Shown here piece by piece: positions 34,789 to 44,940 of a stretch of 64,000 nt of DNA; position 1 is the stretch's first letter; each line of letters opens with the position of its first letter. The notes under the pieces were generated by a model, which was not told the origin of the DNA, made no database searches, and saw only the letters and a program-made list of their open reading frames with translations. The position numbers and the translations under genes were made by a program. The DNA comes from JBAOHV01 sp037045265. GTDB taxonomy: Bacteria; Actinomycetota; Acidimicrobiia; Acidimicrobiales; Microtrichaceae. The DNA is taken from positions 310,001 through 374,000 of the forward strand of contig JBAOHV010000019.1 in the NCBI GenBank assembly GCA_037045265.1, in the 5' to 3' direction.

Positions 34789-35721
34789 TCAAGAAGTGAA
34801 GCGGCCCTTGCGGATCCGTTCTGCATCCATGTTCTGCACCTCCTGGGCGCCCGACACCACGATCCTGGGGTCGGGCACGAAGTCGATCTGCTCGGAGCGC
34901 GGTCCGTAGTCGACCGAGTTGAGGATCGCCTTGATCGCGTTCAGACGAGCGCGGTGCTTGTCCTCGGAGCGGATGACGGTCCATGGCGCCTCGATCGTCG
35001 AGGTACGCGAGAGCATCTGGTACTTGCGATCGGTGAAGTCGTCCCAGTGCTCCTGGGCCTGGAGGTCGATCTCGGACAGCTTCCACTGACGCAGTGGGTC
35101 GTCACGACGTCGGTCGAAACGGCGCGCCTGCTCCTTCTTGGTGACGCTGAAGTAGAGCTTGACCAGGATCGTGCCCTGCCGAACGAGGTCCTTCTCGAAC
35201 CCAACGACACCACGGATGAAGTTCCGGTACTCCTCCTCGGTGCAGAACCCGAACACGGGCTCGACCATCGCCCGGTTGTACCAACTGCGGTCGAAGAGCA
35301 CCATCTCGCCGCCGGCGGGGAACTCCGCGACGTAGCGTTGGAAGTACCATTCGGTGCGCTGTTGGTCGCTCGGCTTGCCCAGCGCGACGACCCGGTAGTG
35401 CTTCTCGTTCATGTAGCGCGTGACCCGGCGGATGGTCCCGCCCTTGCCGGCGGCGTCACGGCCCTCGAACAGCACGATCATGCGCCGGTCGTGGTCCTCC
35501 AGGTATCGCTGGAGTGCAAGCAACTCGACCTGGAGAGCCTTGAGCTCCTCGTCCTCGCGCAGGCGTCGGAGTGCCTTGCGGACCGTCCGTGCGTCGGGTT
35601 CGGGCCTCTTGGCCCCGCCCTTGCGACCGCGTGACCCGTCGGTGCGTGACCCGTCGTTGTGTGACCCGTCATTGCGTGACTTGGCGTGCTTCGCGTTGCG
35701 TGACTTGGCGTGCTTCCCCAC
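34789..35721 (-). CDS. ppk2: Polyphosphate kinase 2
   Basis: 310-aa PPK2-family enzyme moving phosphate between polyphosphate and nucleotides. Walker A-like FEGRDAAGKGG, the PSDQQRTEWYFQRY segment, Walker B LFDRSWYNRA and the lid (RRRDDPLRQWKLSEIDLQAQ) are present. The core matches class I PPK2. The first 35 residues are a repetitive basic/polar extension not usual in the family. Confidence 0.94.
   Translation of the reverse strand: MGKHAKSRNAKHAKSRNDGSHNDGSRTDGSRGRKGGAKRPEPDARTVRKALRRLREDEELKALQVELLALQRYLEDHDRRMIVLFEGRDAAGKGGTIRRVTRYMNEKHYRVVALGKPSDQQRTEWYFQRYVAEFPAGGEMVLFDRSWYNRAMVEPVFGFCTEEEYRNFIRGVVGFEKDLVRQGTILVKLYFSVTKKEQARRFDRRRDDPLRQWKLSEIDLQAQEHWDDFTDRKYQMLSRTSTIEAPWTVIRSEDKHRARLNAIKAILNSVDYGPRSEQIDFVPDPRIVVSGAQEVQNMDAERIRKGRFTS
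35626..35715 (-). repeat. In-frame tandem repeats at the PPK2 N-terminus
   Basis: Codons 3-18 encode two copies of KHAKSRN(A/D) (24-base units). Codons 18-32 encode three copies of a DGSxx unit (DGSHN, DGSRT, DGSRG; 15-base units). Because the units stay in frame, copy number could change without breaking the gene. Confidence 0.8.
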
Positions 35722-35730
35722 GTGTCGAGC

Positions 35731-36384
35731 CTACCGGCGCGCTTGTTCCTTCCCACCCACCCTGGACAGCAGCCGCACCATCTGGTCGACCTCCTGCGCG
35801 CCGGGGATCAACCACTGGTCGTCGATGACGAACGCGGGGACGCCGGTGATTCCGCGTTCGACGGCCTCGGCCTGGTCAGCGCTGACCGCAGCTGCGAACT
35901 CATCCGAGGCGAGCGCCTCTCCGGCTGCGTCCGCGTCGAGGCCGACCTCGCGCGCTGCGGCGACGAGGACGCTCTGGTCACAGAGGTCGGCTCCGTCGGT
36001 GAAGTAGCTCCGGAACAGCGTCTGCACCAGCAGGTCCTGGGGTCCGCCCGGCAAGGCAGCTCCCTGTGTCGCGGCCCAGGCGATCGACCTGTGTGCATCG
36101 GCGGTGTTGACCCTGAGCGCCTTGTCGAAGCGGTAGTCGATGCCGACCTGGGCGCCGAGTGCTGTCAGGCGCGGCGTCATCGAGTCGAACGCACCCGGCC
36201 CGTACTTGAGATCGAGCGAGGCGCGCAGGTCCGAGGGTTCACGTGGAGCTCCCGGGTCGAGCTGGAACGACCGCCAGCGCAGCTCGACGTCGTCGAGCGC
36301 GAGCTGGCCGAGGGCTTCGGATAGTCGCCGTGACCCCAGGTAGCACCACGGACAGATGACGTCGGACCAGATCTCGATGCGCAC
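35731..36384 (-). CDS. DsbA/FrnE-like thiol oxidoreductase
   Basis: 217-aa member of the FrnE-type DsbA family, cytoplasmic (no signal peptide). The active site is CPWC in IWSDVICPWCYLG near the N-terminus, and the cis-proline region is GITGVPAFVID. RWRSFQLDP is also typical of the family. GTG codons at 36384 and 36399 are both possible; the first gives the usual MRIEIWSD start. It is divergent from msrB, another thiol-dependent protein. Mycothiol may be the partner thiol, which is inference. Confidence 0.88.
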   Translation of the reverse strand: MRIEIWSDVICPWCYLGSRRLSEALGQLALDDVELRWRSFQLDPGAPREPSDLRASLDLKYGPGAFDSMTPRLTALGAQVGIDYRFDKALRVNTADAHRSIAWAATQGAALPGGPQDLLVQTLFRSYFTDGADLCDQSVLVAAAREVGLDADAAGEALASDEFAAAVSADQAEAVERGITGVPAFVIDDQWLIPGAQEVDQMVRLLSRVGGKEQARR

Positions 36385-36439
36385 AGAGGGAACCAACACC
36401 GCGTTCCCACTGACACTTCCCGTCGGTAACCTCGAAGGA

Positions 36440-36853
36440 GTGGACGACCCGGCGACACCGACACCTGCAACCGATCCAGATGCACTGCGCGACCGCCTGA
36501 CCCCCGAGCAGTTCCACGTGACCCAGCAGTGTGGAACCGAGCCGGCGTTCAGCGGCGCCTACTGGGACCTGAAGGACGCCGGCACGTACCGGTGCGTCGT
36601 GTGTGCAACACCGCTGTTCGCCTCCTCCACCAAGTACGACTCCGGCTCGGGGTGGCCGTCGTTCTGGGAAGCACTCGATCCGTCACGGGTCCGCCTCCTG
36701 GAGGACCGGACCCACGCCATGGTGCGAGTCGAGGTTCGATGCGCCAACTGCGACGCACATCTGGGACACGTCTTCCCGGACGGACCCAGACCGACCGGCG
36801 ACCGGTTCTGCATGAACTCGGCCTCGTTGGACTTCGTCCCCGACGCCGACTGA
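36440..36853 (+). CDS. msrB: Peptide methionine sulfoxide reductase MsrB
   Basis: 137-aa enzyme that reduces the R form of methionine sulfoxide. The zinc site is CVVCATPLF and CANCDAHLGHVF; the substrate region is SGSGWPSFW; and the catalytic cysteine is in RFCMNSASL. The GTG at 36440 is taken as start because ATGs at 36356 and 36377 lie inside the divergent DsbA gene. The purines that could serve as ribosome-binding site overlap the GTG, so the start is not certain. Confidence 0.93.
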   Translation: MDDPATPTPATDPDALRDRLTPEQFHVTQQCGTEPAFSGAYWDLKDAGTYRCVVCATPLFASSTKYDSGSGWPSFWEALDPSRVRLLEDRTHAMVRVEVRCANCDAHLGHVFPDGPRPTGDRFCMNSASLDFVPDAD

Positions 36854-36867
36854 TCCACGAGGCACCT

Positions 36868-37680
36868 GTGACACCCGCCTCGTCGAAGCGCCGCACGCCC
36901 ATCGACGCGATCAACCGCTCGACATCCACCCGAACGGTCCTCGTGGCGTTGATCGCCGTGGCGGTGTCGGTGGCCGCCACGGCCTGCACTCCCGAGCAGT
37001 TCCAGCAGTGGTGGACGAGCCACGGCAACGAACCGCTCGGCGAACCCGAGTTGTCCCGTGCTGCCGCGGCCGCCACCGCACACTGGGACGAGGTCGCCCG
37101 CGAGCAGCGGTTCAGTTGGAGCGCGTCACCGATCTCGGACGAGATCGCATCACGTATGACTCCGACTTCGTGGCGCCCAGGGTGCCCGGTCCAGCTGTCT
37201 TCGCTGCGCTACCTGCGGCTGAGCTTCATGGGCTTCGACGGAGCCGAACACCTCGGCGAGCTGGTCGTGCACGAACGCGATGTCACCGCGGTGGCGATCG
37301 CGTTCAAGCTCATGTGGGACGACGGCTTCCGGATCGAGCGGATGCAGCTCGTCGACGACTTCGGCGGCGACGACGCTGCTTCGATGGCAGCGAACAACAC
37401 CTCGGCGTTCAACTGCAGACGGGTGTCGGGCGGGTCCCAGTGGTCCGAGCACGCCTACGGACGCGCGATCGACATCAACCCGGTGCAGAACCCCTGGGTC
37501 AGCGGGTCACAGGTCGAACCGGCGACAGGCGCAGCGTTCTCGAACCGTCATGACGTCCGCACCGGAATGCTCGTCGAGGGCGGTCCGGCGGTGGCGGCCT
37601 TCGACAGGATCGCCTGGGGCTGGGGCGGGCGGTGGTCATCCGTCCGCGACTACCAGCACGTGAGCGCCAGCGGACGCTGA
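36868..37680 (+). CDS. Secreted M15-type (D-alanyl-D-alanine carboxypeptidase-like) peptidase
   Basis: 270-aa protein with an N-terminal membrane/signal segment (about residues 22-40) ending in a lipobox-like ATAC. The catalytic domain shows the zinc pattern SEHAYGRAIDINPVQNP (HxxxxxxD) and the later RDYQHV histidine, as in the M15C/VanY-related group. It probably trims peptidoglycan peptides. The GTG start is 12 bases after msrB. Confidence 0.85.
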   Translation: MTPASSKRRTPIDAINRSTSTRTVLVALIAVAVSVAATACTPEQFQQWWTSHGNEPLGEPELSRAAAAATAHWDEVAREQRFSWSASPISDEIASRMTPTSWRPGCPVQLSSLRYLRLSFMGFDGAEHLGELVVHERDVTAVAIAFKLMWDDGFRIERMQLVDDFGGDDAASMAANNTSAFNCRRVSGGSQWSEHAYGRAIDINPVQNPWVSGSQVEPATGAAFSNRHDVRTGMLVEGGPAVAAFDRIAWGWGGRWSSVRDYQHVSASGR

Positions 37681-37735
37681 GCACCCGAGGCAGGTTCAGC
37701 CCCCGTGGCCTCGGATCGCGAGGCATGATTCGGTC

Positions 37736-38936
37736 ATGGCTTCGACGCTGTTCCAGCCCGCGACACTCGGCCCTCTGACGCTGCGCAACCGGTTCATCAA
37801 GGCGGCAACGTTCGAAGGCCGCACGCATGGATCGGCGGTTTCGTCGGATCTGATCGAGTTCCACCGCCGGGTGGCAGCCGGTGGAGCGGCGATGACCACC
37901 GTCGCGTACCTGGCGGTCGCGCCGGGCGGTCGGACCGACGAGAACGCGATCTGGCTGCGACCCGAGGTCGTCGGCGGCCTCCGTGACCTCACCGACGCCG
38001 TGCACACCGAAGGAGCGCTCGCCGCGGCCCAGATCGGCCACGCCGGGCCGGTCGCCAACGCCTCGTCGAACCGTGCCCCCGCATATGCACCGGGACGCTT
38101 CTTCAACCCGCTGGGAATGAGACGTACCCGCGCTGCGGACGAGGCCGACATCGCCCGCATCACCTCGGAGTTCGCGACCGGTACCCGCCTGGCGGTGCAG
38201 GCCGGGTTCGACGCGCTCGAGGTGCACCTGGGCCACAACTACCTGCTCAGCTCGTTCCTGTCCCCGCTGCTCAACCGGCGCGACGACCGCTGGGGAGGGT
38301 CGCTCGAGAACCGCGCCCGGTTCGCCCGCCAGGTCCTGCACGCGGTGCGCGACACCGCCGGTGACCGGGTAGCGGTGACGGCGAAGCTGAACATGACCGA
38401 CGGCGTGCGTGGCGGGTTCGACATCGACGAGAGCCTCCAGGTGGCCCAGTGGCTGGCCGACGACGGCACCATCGATGCTCTGGAGCTGACAGGCGGCAGC
38501 TCCCTGGCGAACCCGATGTTCCTGTTCAAGGGAGACACCCCGGTGCGGGAGTTCCGCAAGACCCTGCCGTGGTTCCTTCGCCCCGGTTTCGCAGCCGTCG
38601 GCTCGAAGTTCCTGCGCCAGTACCCGTACCACGAGGCGTACTTCCGAGAGATGGCCTCGCGCTGACCGCGACCAGCTCGACACGCCGATCATCCTGCTCG
38701 GCGGCATCAGCAACCTGGCTACGGCCCAGGACGCCGTAGACGACGGTTTCGACTTCGTCGCGATGGGTAGGGCGCTGCTGCACGACCCGGACCTGGTGAA
38801 CCGATACCGCTCGGGTGAAGCCGAGGTCTCAGGCTGCGTCCACTGCAACCGCTGCATGCCGACGATCTACACCCGCACCCGCTGTCCGTTGGTCGAGCCG
38901 CAGCCCGGTGACCGCCCGATCGCTGTCAGAGCCTGA
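37736..38936 (+). CDS. NADH:flavin oxidoreductase, old-yellow-enzyme family (frame break)
   Basis: FMN barrel enzyme of about 399 aa reducing activated double bonds. Visible are LTLRNRFIKAATFEGRT, AAQIGHAG, FDALEVHLGHNYLLSSFLSPLLNRRDDRWGG (substrate His and FMN motifs), then GGISN and FVAMGRALLHDPDL. The reading frame stops early at 38663. A surplus T there separates it from a tail that continues to 38936 and carries C-x2-C-x2-C-type residues (GCVHCNRCMPT). In larger family members such cysteines can hold an iron-sulfur cluster. The corrected gene overlaps the MFS start. Confidence 0.85.
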
Positions 38937-40293
38937 CCGCAGCGTTCTGGCACTCGTCCGGCTCGAGGCCGCGACGCTGCTGTCAGGCGCCGGCAACAGC
39001 GCGGCGCTGGTCCTGTTCCCGTGGATCGTGCTGGAGCTGACCGGCAGTGCAGGTTCTGCAGGTCTGCTCGCCGCTGCAACCGCCGTGCCGCTGCTCGCGG
39101 CGAGCCTGCTCTCCGGCACCGTCGTCGACAGGGTCGGTCGTCGCCGCACGTCTGTCGTCTCTGACGTGTTGTCGGCCGTGTCGGTGGCGTCGGTACCGCT
39201 GCTCTCCTCGGCCACCGACCTGACGCTCGGCCTCCTGATCACCTTGGCGGTGATCGGTGCGGTGTTCGACCCGGCGGGAGTGACCGCCCGCGAGACCATG
39301 CTCCCAGCCGCGGCGGACCGCGCCGGCTGGCCGTTGTCGCGCGCCAACGGGGTCCATGAAGCTGTCTGGGGTGTGGCCTTCCTCCTCGGCCCCGGAATCG
39401 CCGGAGTGCTCATCGTGTGGATCGGCGCGCTCAGCGCACTCTGGTTCACAGCAGGAGCGTTCGTGATCTCTGCGCTGCTGGTGGCGACGCTCCGACTGGA
39501 CCCCTCCCAACCGGATCAGCAACCGGCCGAAGCGGGCTTCTGGACCGCTACCTCGGAAGGTCTGCGCTTCGTGTGGGCAGATCGTCTGCTCCGGTCGATG
39601 ACGATCCTCACGGCGATCCTGGTGTCTGTGTACATGCCAGTCGAAGGTGTGTTGCTGCCCGTCGAGTTCGAATCCCGCGACGAGCCCCAGCGGCTGGGCA
39701 TCGTCGTCATGGCGATGAGTGTCGGCGGGGTGGCCGGAGCCCTCGCCTACGCGGGCACGGCGGGCCGATTCAAGCGATCGCTGGTGTTCAAGGCCTCGTT
39801 GATCCTTGCCGGATGCTTCCTGCTGGTCCTGGCGACGCTGCCGCCGTTCGCCGTGATGGTCATGGCAGCGGTCTTGTTCGGCTTCGCCTACGGGCCGGTG
39901 GGCCCCCTGGTGAACCTGGCGATGCAGACCCGCACACCAGAAGAGCTCCGGGGGCGAGTCGTGGGAGTGGTGACCTCGGCGGAGTACGCGGCCGGACCTT
40001 TCGGCTACCTGATCGTCGGCATTGCTGCCCAGCGGTTCGGGGTGCAGCCCACGCTGCTCGCTGTCGCGGCGACGATGCTCGTCGTAGCGGTAGCCGGACT
40101 GCTGATGGGCGCCCTGAGAGAGCTCGATCTGCTGCCCGAGGATGCCGTGCAGAGAGTCGAGCGACCCGATTCGATCGACACGTCCGGGGCGGAGGCCACA
40201 GTCGACGCGGCGATCAACGTGGCCACCTCGGGACCGTTGCCGCTGGTGCTACCGCCGCGCGACCCGGAGTCGGCCCGAACCGACGAATCCTGA
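38908..40293 (+). CDS. Major facilitator superfamily transporter
   Basis: 461-aa membrane protein with about 12 hydrophobic segments. It has the MFS loop motif GTVVDRVGRRRTSVVSD between helices 2 and 3, and ARETMLPAAADRAGWPLSRANG, as in the DHA3-type (enterobactin/macrolide exporter-like) group. The substrate is unknown. The GTG at 38908 lies inside the end of the preceding oxidoreductase, suggesting coupling. Confidence 0.87.
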   Translation: MTARSLSEPDRSVLALVRLEAATLLSGAGNSAALVLFPWIVLELTGSAGSAGLLAAATAVPLLAASLLSGTVVDRVGRRRTSVVSDVLSAVSVASVPLLSSATDLTLGLLITLAVIGAVFDPAGVTARETMLPAAADRAGWPLSRANGVHEAVWGVAFLLGPGIAGVLIVWIGALSALWFTAGAFVISALLVATLRLDPSQPDQQPAEAGFWTATSEGLRFVWADRLLRSMTILTAILVSVYMPVEGVLLPVEFESRDEPQRLGIVVMAMSVGGVAGALAYAGTAGRFKRSLVFKASLILAGCFLLVLATLPPFAVMVMAAVLFGFAYGPVGPLVNLAMQTRTPEELRGRVVGVVTSAEYAAGPFGYLIVGIAAQRFGVQPTLLAVAATMLVVAVAGLLMGALRELDLLPEDAVQRVERPDSIDTSGAEATVDAAINVATSGPLPLVLPPRDPESARTDES

Positions 40294-40359
40294 GCATGAC
40301 GGCTCCGAACCAGACGAATCCCGAACCGGTGCCAGCCCACGGCGACACGTCCCCAGGTT

Positions 40360-42414
40360 TCAGCTCCACAGGGCATCCAGCTCAAGGTCGACCGTCCGCC
40401 CCAGCGCCGTAGCCGGCTCGTCGATGCGTGACCGATCCGGTGGTCGCGTGTGATCGATCACCGAACGCACTCCGTCCGAGAGGAAGCGCGACGGCTGGCC
40501 GTACGTGTGAGCATCGTCGCGGCCGCGTGGGCGGTGATGGAAGCGCAGCGGCTGGTACAGGTGGAGAGCCCGAGCTGCGCGGGTCACTGCGACGTAGAAG
40601 AGCCGGCGCTCTTCTTCGAGTCCCTCGCGGTCCGTGAGCGCCATGTCGGAGGGCAGGTCGCCGTCAGCGACGCGCAACAGGTGCACGGCGTCCCACTCCA
40701 GCCCCTTGGCGGAGTGGATGGTCGAGATCACCAACCAGTCCTCGTCGATCGTGGGCACGCCGGCCAGCTCCCCGGTCGAGTGCGGAGCTTCGAGAGAGAG
40801 GTCCGCGGCCACGTCCGACACGCGCTCGGCCCCCGAGGCTGCGTGACACAGTGCGTCCAGGTCGGCAAGACGAGCGGTGGCATCCGGGTATGCCTGACGG
40901 ATCAGCGGTTCCAACGCGCTGGCAAGGCGATCGGCCTGCACCCCTGCATGCTCGCCCGGTACACGGTCCATGGCCTCGACGAGCCGTGTGGCCGTCCCGC
41001 GAGCGGCAGTGGGCAGCAGCGCCGCCGCGGCCGGCCACCGCGAACGCAGCTGGGCGTCACCGACGGCAAGGTCGAGCTCGTCGATCACCCTCCTGGCAGT
41101 CACAGGGCCGACACCGTCGAGCAACTGCAGCACACGGAACCAGGCGAGCTCGTCGCGCGGATTGTCGGCGAGGCGGAACACGCAGATCAGATCCTTGACG
41201 TGTGCGGCCTCGAGGAAGCGCAGACCCCCGTACTTCACGAAGGGGATGCGCCGGCGTCCCAGTTCGATCTCCAGCAGCGCGGAGTGATGTGCCGCCCGGA
41301 CGAGGACAGCCTGGCGCTTCAGCTCGGTGCCATCCTCGCGGTGCAACAGGATGCGCTCGCACACTGCCGTCGCCTCGGCGTCCTCGTCGTGGCAGGTGAC
41401 GAGCTCGGGCCTCGGCCCGGAGGTTCCGGTCGCCTCGTCCAACGCGCTGCGCAACCGGGTCCGGAAACCTTCGGGAGCATCGTCAGCGACGGCGTTGGCC
41501 ACGTCGAGCACGGCCTGGGTCGAGCGGTGGTTGCGTTGCAGCGAGACAGTCCCGACGCCGGCGATCACGTCGTCGATGTCGAGCAGGTGGCGTGGACTGG
41601 ACCCGCGGAAGGAGTAGACCGCCTGGCTGTCGTCGCCGACGACGGTCAGCGACGGGGGACGTTCCGCGGCGCACATGGCCACCAGCACGTCGACCTGTAG
41701 CGCGTTGACGTCCTGGTACTCGTCGACGAGCACCGCATCGAGCTCCCCGGCCAAGGCGTGGCCCATCTGCGGATGACGCATCGCAGCACGCCAGAGCAGC
41801 AGCAGGTCGTCGAAGTCGACCACCGCCAGGTCTCGTTTGCGTTCCACGTAACGGCGACAGATCTCGGCGACATCGTCGACACGGTCCGATGCCCACGGCG
41901 CCACGTCGCCGATCACCTCCGAGAGCGGCCGCTGGGTGTTGACCGCCCGCGAGTACAGGTCGAGCAACGTCGACTTGCGCGGAAAGCGCCGCTCGACCGC
42001 CCGGGAGCCGAGATGGTCCTGGCGAACCATGTCGAGCAGATCGGCGGCGTCGGGCGGGTCGAGCACCGAGAAGCCTTCTTCCAGCCCCAACGACCGGGCG
42101 TGACGCCGGAGCGTGCGGTGCGCGATCGAGTGGAAAGTCCCCGCCCGGACCCGTCCGCCAGATGCCGGGGCGTCGACGCCCAATTCTGCGAGCAGCGCAT
42201 CGGTGCGGGCGATCATCTCACGGGCGGCGCGGCGGGTGAAGGTGACCAGCATCACCCGCTCAGGGCGTATGCCGTTGGCCACCAGCCACGTGGCACGGCT
42301 GGTGAGCGTCGTCGTCTTGCCGGTGCCGGCACCGGCAACGATGCACAACCGATCGGCATCGGAGGTGACGGCGGTCCGCTGCTCCTCGTCCAGACGCTCC
42401 AGAAATGCGAACAT
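40360..42414 (-). CDS. UvrD/PcrA-type ATP-dependent DNA helicase
   Basis: 684-aa superfamily 1A helicase translocating 3'-5' on DNA. Motifs in order: LDEEQRTAVTSD (Q motif), Walker A GAGTGKTTTL (about residue 32), Ia TFTRRAAREM, II VLVDEYQDVN, III GDDSQAVYSFRG, IV RNHRSTQ, V TIHSAKGLEWD, VI VAVTRAARALHLY. It is shorter than full UvrD and without an obvious nuclease or C-terminal zinc domain. It converges with the MFS gene, 66 bases away. Confidence 0.94.
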   Translation of the reverse strand: MFAFLERLDEEQRTAVTSDADRLCIVAGAGTGKTTTLTSRATWLVANGIRPERVMLVTFTRRAAREMIARTDALLAELGVDAPASGGRVRAGTFHSIAHRTLRRHARSLGLEEGFSVLDPPDAADLLDMVRQDHLGSRAVERRFPRKSTLLDLYSRAVNTQRPLSEVIGDVAPWASDRVDDVAEICRRYVERKRDLAVVDFDDLLLLWRAAMRHPQMGHALAGELDAVLVDEYQDVNALQVDVLVAMCAAERPPSLTVVGDDSQAVYSFRGSSPRHLLDIDDVIAGVGTVSLQRNHRSTQAVLDVANAVADDAPEGFRTRLRSALDEATGTSGPRPELVTCHDEDAEATAVCERILLHREDGTELKRQAVLVRAAHHSALLEIELGRRRIPFVKYGGLRFLEAAHVKDLICVFRLADNPRDELAWFRVLQLLDGVGPVTARRVIDELDLAVGDAQLRSRWPAAAALLPTAARGTATRLVEAMDRVPGEHAGVQADRLASALEPLIRQAYPDATARLADLDALCHAASGAERVSDVAADLSLEAPHSTGELAGVPTIDEDWLVISTIHSAKGLEWDAVHLLRVADGDLPSDMALTDREGLEEERRLFYVAVTRAARALHLYQPLRFHHRPRGRDDAHTYGQPSRFLSDGVRSVIDHTRPPDRSRIDEPATALGRTVDLELDALWS

Positions 42415-42440
42415 GTGTTCGATGCTAGTTCATGGGCAGG

Positions 42441-44877
42441 TCAGATCGCGTCCCTTCGCTGCAGCCACTGGAAGGCCATCCAGCCCGGCACCGTCGGCAA
42501 CCAGAAGGTCACGGTCCGGTACAGCAACGCCGCCGGCAGCGCGATCGCCGGAGGCACACCGACGGCACTGAGGCCCGCGACCAACGCTGCTTCGACCGCC
42601 CCGATGCCTCCTGGAGTCGGCGCGACGGATCCCAGCAGGCCAGAACCCAGATAGACGACAGTCGCCGCAGCGAAAGGGATGGACGCTCCGTAGGCACGCA
42701 CCGCGGCGTAGAGGGTCAGGGCGTAGCTGCAGAAGCTCATCAAGTTGCCGCCCGCTGCGAGCACCAGTCGCCTGGGATCACGGATGATGTCGAGGAGGCG
42801 GGGGCCGAGGTTCTCCCACGTCGGCCGGAGCCGGGAGAGGATGATCCTGCGGCTGTAGGGGATCACGAACGCCAGCACCATCAGGGCGAGCACTATGCCG
42901 CCGCCCATCATCACTCCGCCGGTCGGCACTTCGAAGTTCCACGCGACGTTCTCGGCCGACAGCAGCGAGACGAGAACCAACGCGATGGCGGTCGCCAGGA
43001 ACGCGACGAGCGAGGAGACACCGACGGTTGCAAGGGCCAGCCCGGGTGGGGCGCCGGCTTGCTGGATCAGCCGCGCGTTCGTGCCGGCCGACCCGACCGC
43101 GGCCGGTGCGACCAAGGTGACGAAGCTGGCGGCGAACTGGGCCATCAGCCAACGGCTGAACGGGATCCGGACCGGCGACAGAGGCAGCACGTGGAACGCC
43201 GCGCCGAGGTAGGTGGTGAGCGACGCGACCAAGGCCACCGCCGCCCATGCCCAGTCGATGCTCGACACGATCGTCGCGAAGTCGACGTTTCCGAGCTGTC
43301 CGGCGAGCACGTAGACGGCGAAGGTCGCCGCGACCATGCTGATGACCGACCGAGGCCTGAGGCGTTCGAGCCGCACATCGTCGGCGCTCGGCTCGGGCGC
43401 TCGGGCGATCGCCTCGTCGCGCAGCTGGGCAAGGAGATCCCGGCTGGTCTTCAGCTCGTCGCGGGTCGCCGAGTTCAGCGCTATCGGCTGCATGAGCGCG
43501 GGCAGGTTCGCCAGGTCCTCCTTGCCGATCGCCCTCTCAGCCGCGTTGATCGCTCGTTCGGTTCCGACGAGCATCGCCGTGGCGATGAGCAGCTCGGCGC
43601 GGTCGAGGCGCATCCGCAGACGCGGAGCGGCTATCTCGCCGCGGTCCAGACCGAGGATCCACACGCGGCCGTCGTCGTCGAGGGCGAAGCTGTCGACATG
43701 TATGCGCTCATGGGCAATACCCAGGTGATGCATGCGGCGCACTTCACGCCAGACCTGGTCGAGCGCCTCCTCCGAGATGGCCTCGGCCGAGAAACCCCGC
43801 AGCGGTCGCAGGTCACGTGGGTGCTCCTCGACCACCGCCATGGTGCGCTCGTCCACCTCGACCGCGGCGAGCAGGTCGGGGGTGCGGATGCCCTTGGCAC
43901 GTGCCATCAGCACCGGGACAGCGGCCTGTTGCACCTGCGCGCGCTCCGACCAACCCGGTGCACGCGTCACCCAGGTGCGTACACGTACCAGGCGGGTCAG
44001 CTGCGCCAACGCCTGAGCCGTGCGCCTGTCGGGGTCGTACACCTGGGCCACGCCGAAGCGGCCGTCGATCGTCTCGAGCTCGAACAGACGTCCCAGGTCG
44101 GACTCGCCGGGCAACTGGCGCACCCAGGTCGGTCTGACCCCGACACGCGCCGAGCGCGGCGATGACCCCGCGGGTCGGCACCCGCGGGTTCTCGGTACCG
44201 GCGACGTAGCGAGCTAGGAGACCGAACGCGAGCCCGCCGAGCAGGCTGAGCATCAGTGCCAGCGGCGTTGCCCGACGGTCGATCAGGAAGAGAGCGCCGA
44301 GCGCCAACAGCGCCGTCCAGACGACCGCCAGGGTCCGCGACCGGGCGGCCTGTCCTTCGGCCGACATCAACGCCGCTACACCGGCGAACACGCCGAACGC
44401 CGCGGCCGTCCGGCTGGATCCGCCCCCCACCGGAAGGGTCAGCGCGTCGAGCAGCACGCCGTCGATCAACTGGTCCGCGTACTTCGAGAAGAGGTTCGCC
44501 GCGACCAGGGCCAGCGACGACGCCATCAGCGCCACCAACAGGACACGCCACTTGCGCCGGATCGCCAGCTCTGCGACCAGGTAGACCGGCAACGCCAGCA
44601 CGATCAGGTTGTTGAGCGTGGCGAGCAGGCTCACGACGAGAGCCGGCACGTTGGTCACCGCCGAGGTGATGTCCTCCTGGATCCCCTCGGTGGTACCGGA
44701 GCCGATGCTGCCGGCGAACACCACGAGCGCCATGGCGGCGACGGTCAACACCAGCCTCAACAGGTCCGATGTACGCCGGGTGCGCGGCGGCTCGGGCCGG
44801 TCGTCTATACGGACGTCCTCGAGGCGCCACGGCTCGGTGACGTCGCCGCGGGAGACGTCATGGGCGTCGGAGGGCAC
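42441..44877 (-). CDS. Large membrane protein with pseudokinase-like middle and UPF0104/LPG-synthase TM region (frame break)
   Basis: After removal of a surplus base near 44145 the product is about 811 aa. The N-terminus has 6-7 hydrophobic helices. The middle (about residues 250-420) has the look of a protein-kinase fold: ELETIDGRFGVAQVYDPDRR, VWREVRRMHHLGIAHERIHVDSFALDDDGRVWILGLDRGE. The catalytic HRD, metal Asn and DFG are replaced (HERI, FAL, LDR). The C-terminus is the lysylphosphatidylglycerol-synthase-type TM domain (VAPAAVGSAGTNARLIQQAG, GSVAPTPGGIGAVEAALVAGL). A lipid-handling or flippase role is inferred from that domain. Confidence 0.82.
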
Positions 44878-44940
44878 TGATCGAGTATTGCCGAGCTGAG
44901 CGCCGCTAGGTTCGACCCACCCTGATGCGAGGAGTCACCG

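Noticed and set aside
32807..34909. Very long open frame on the plus strand opposite the thiamine pyrophosphokinase, TPP riboswitch and acyl-CoA dehydrogenase
   Set aside because: It is a shadow caused by high GC; the minus-strand genes have full family motifs and the frame crosses a riboswitch.
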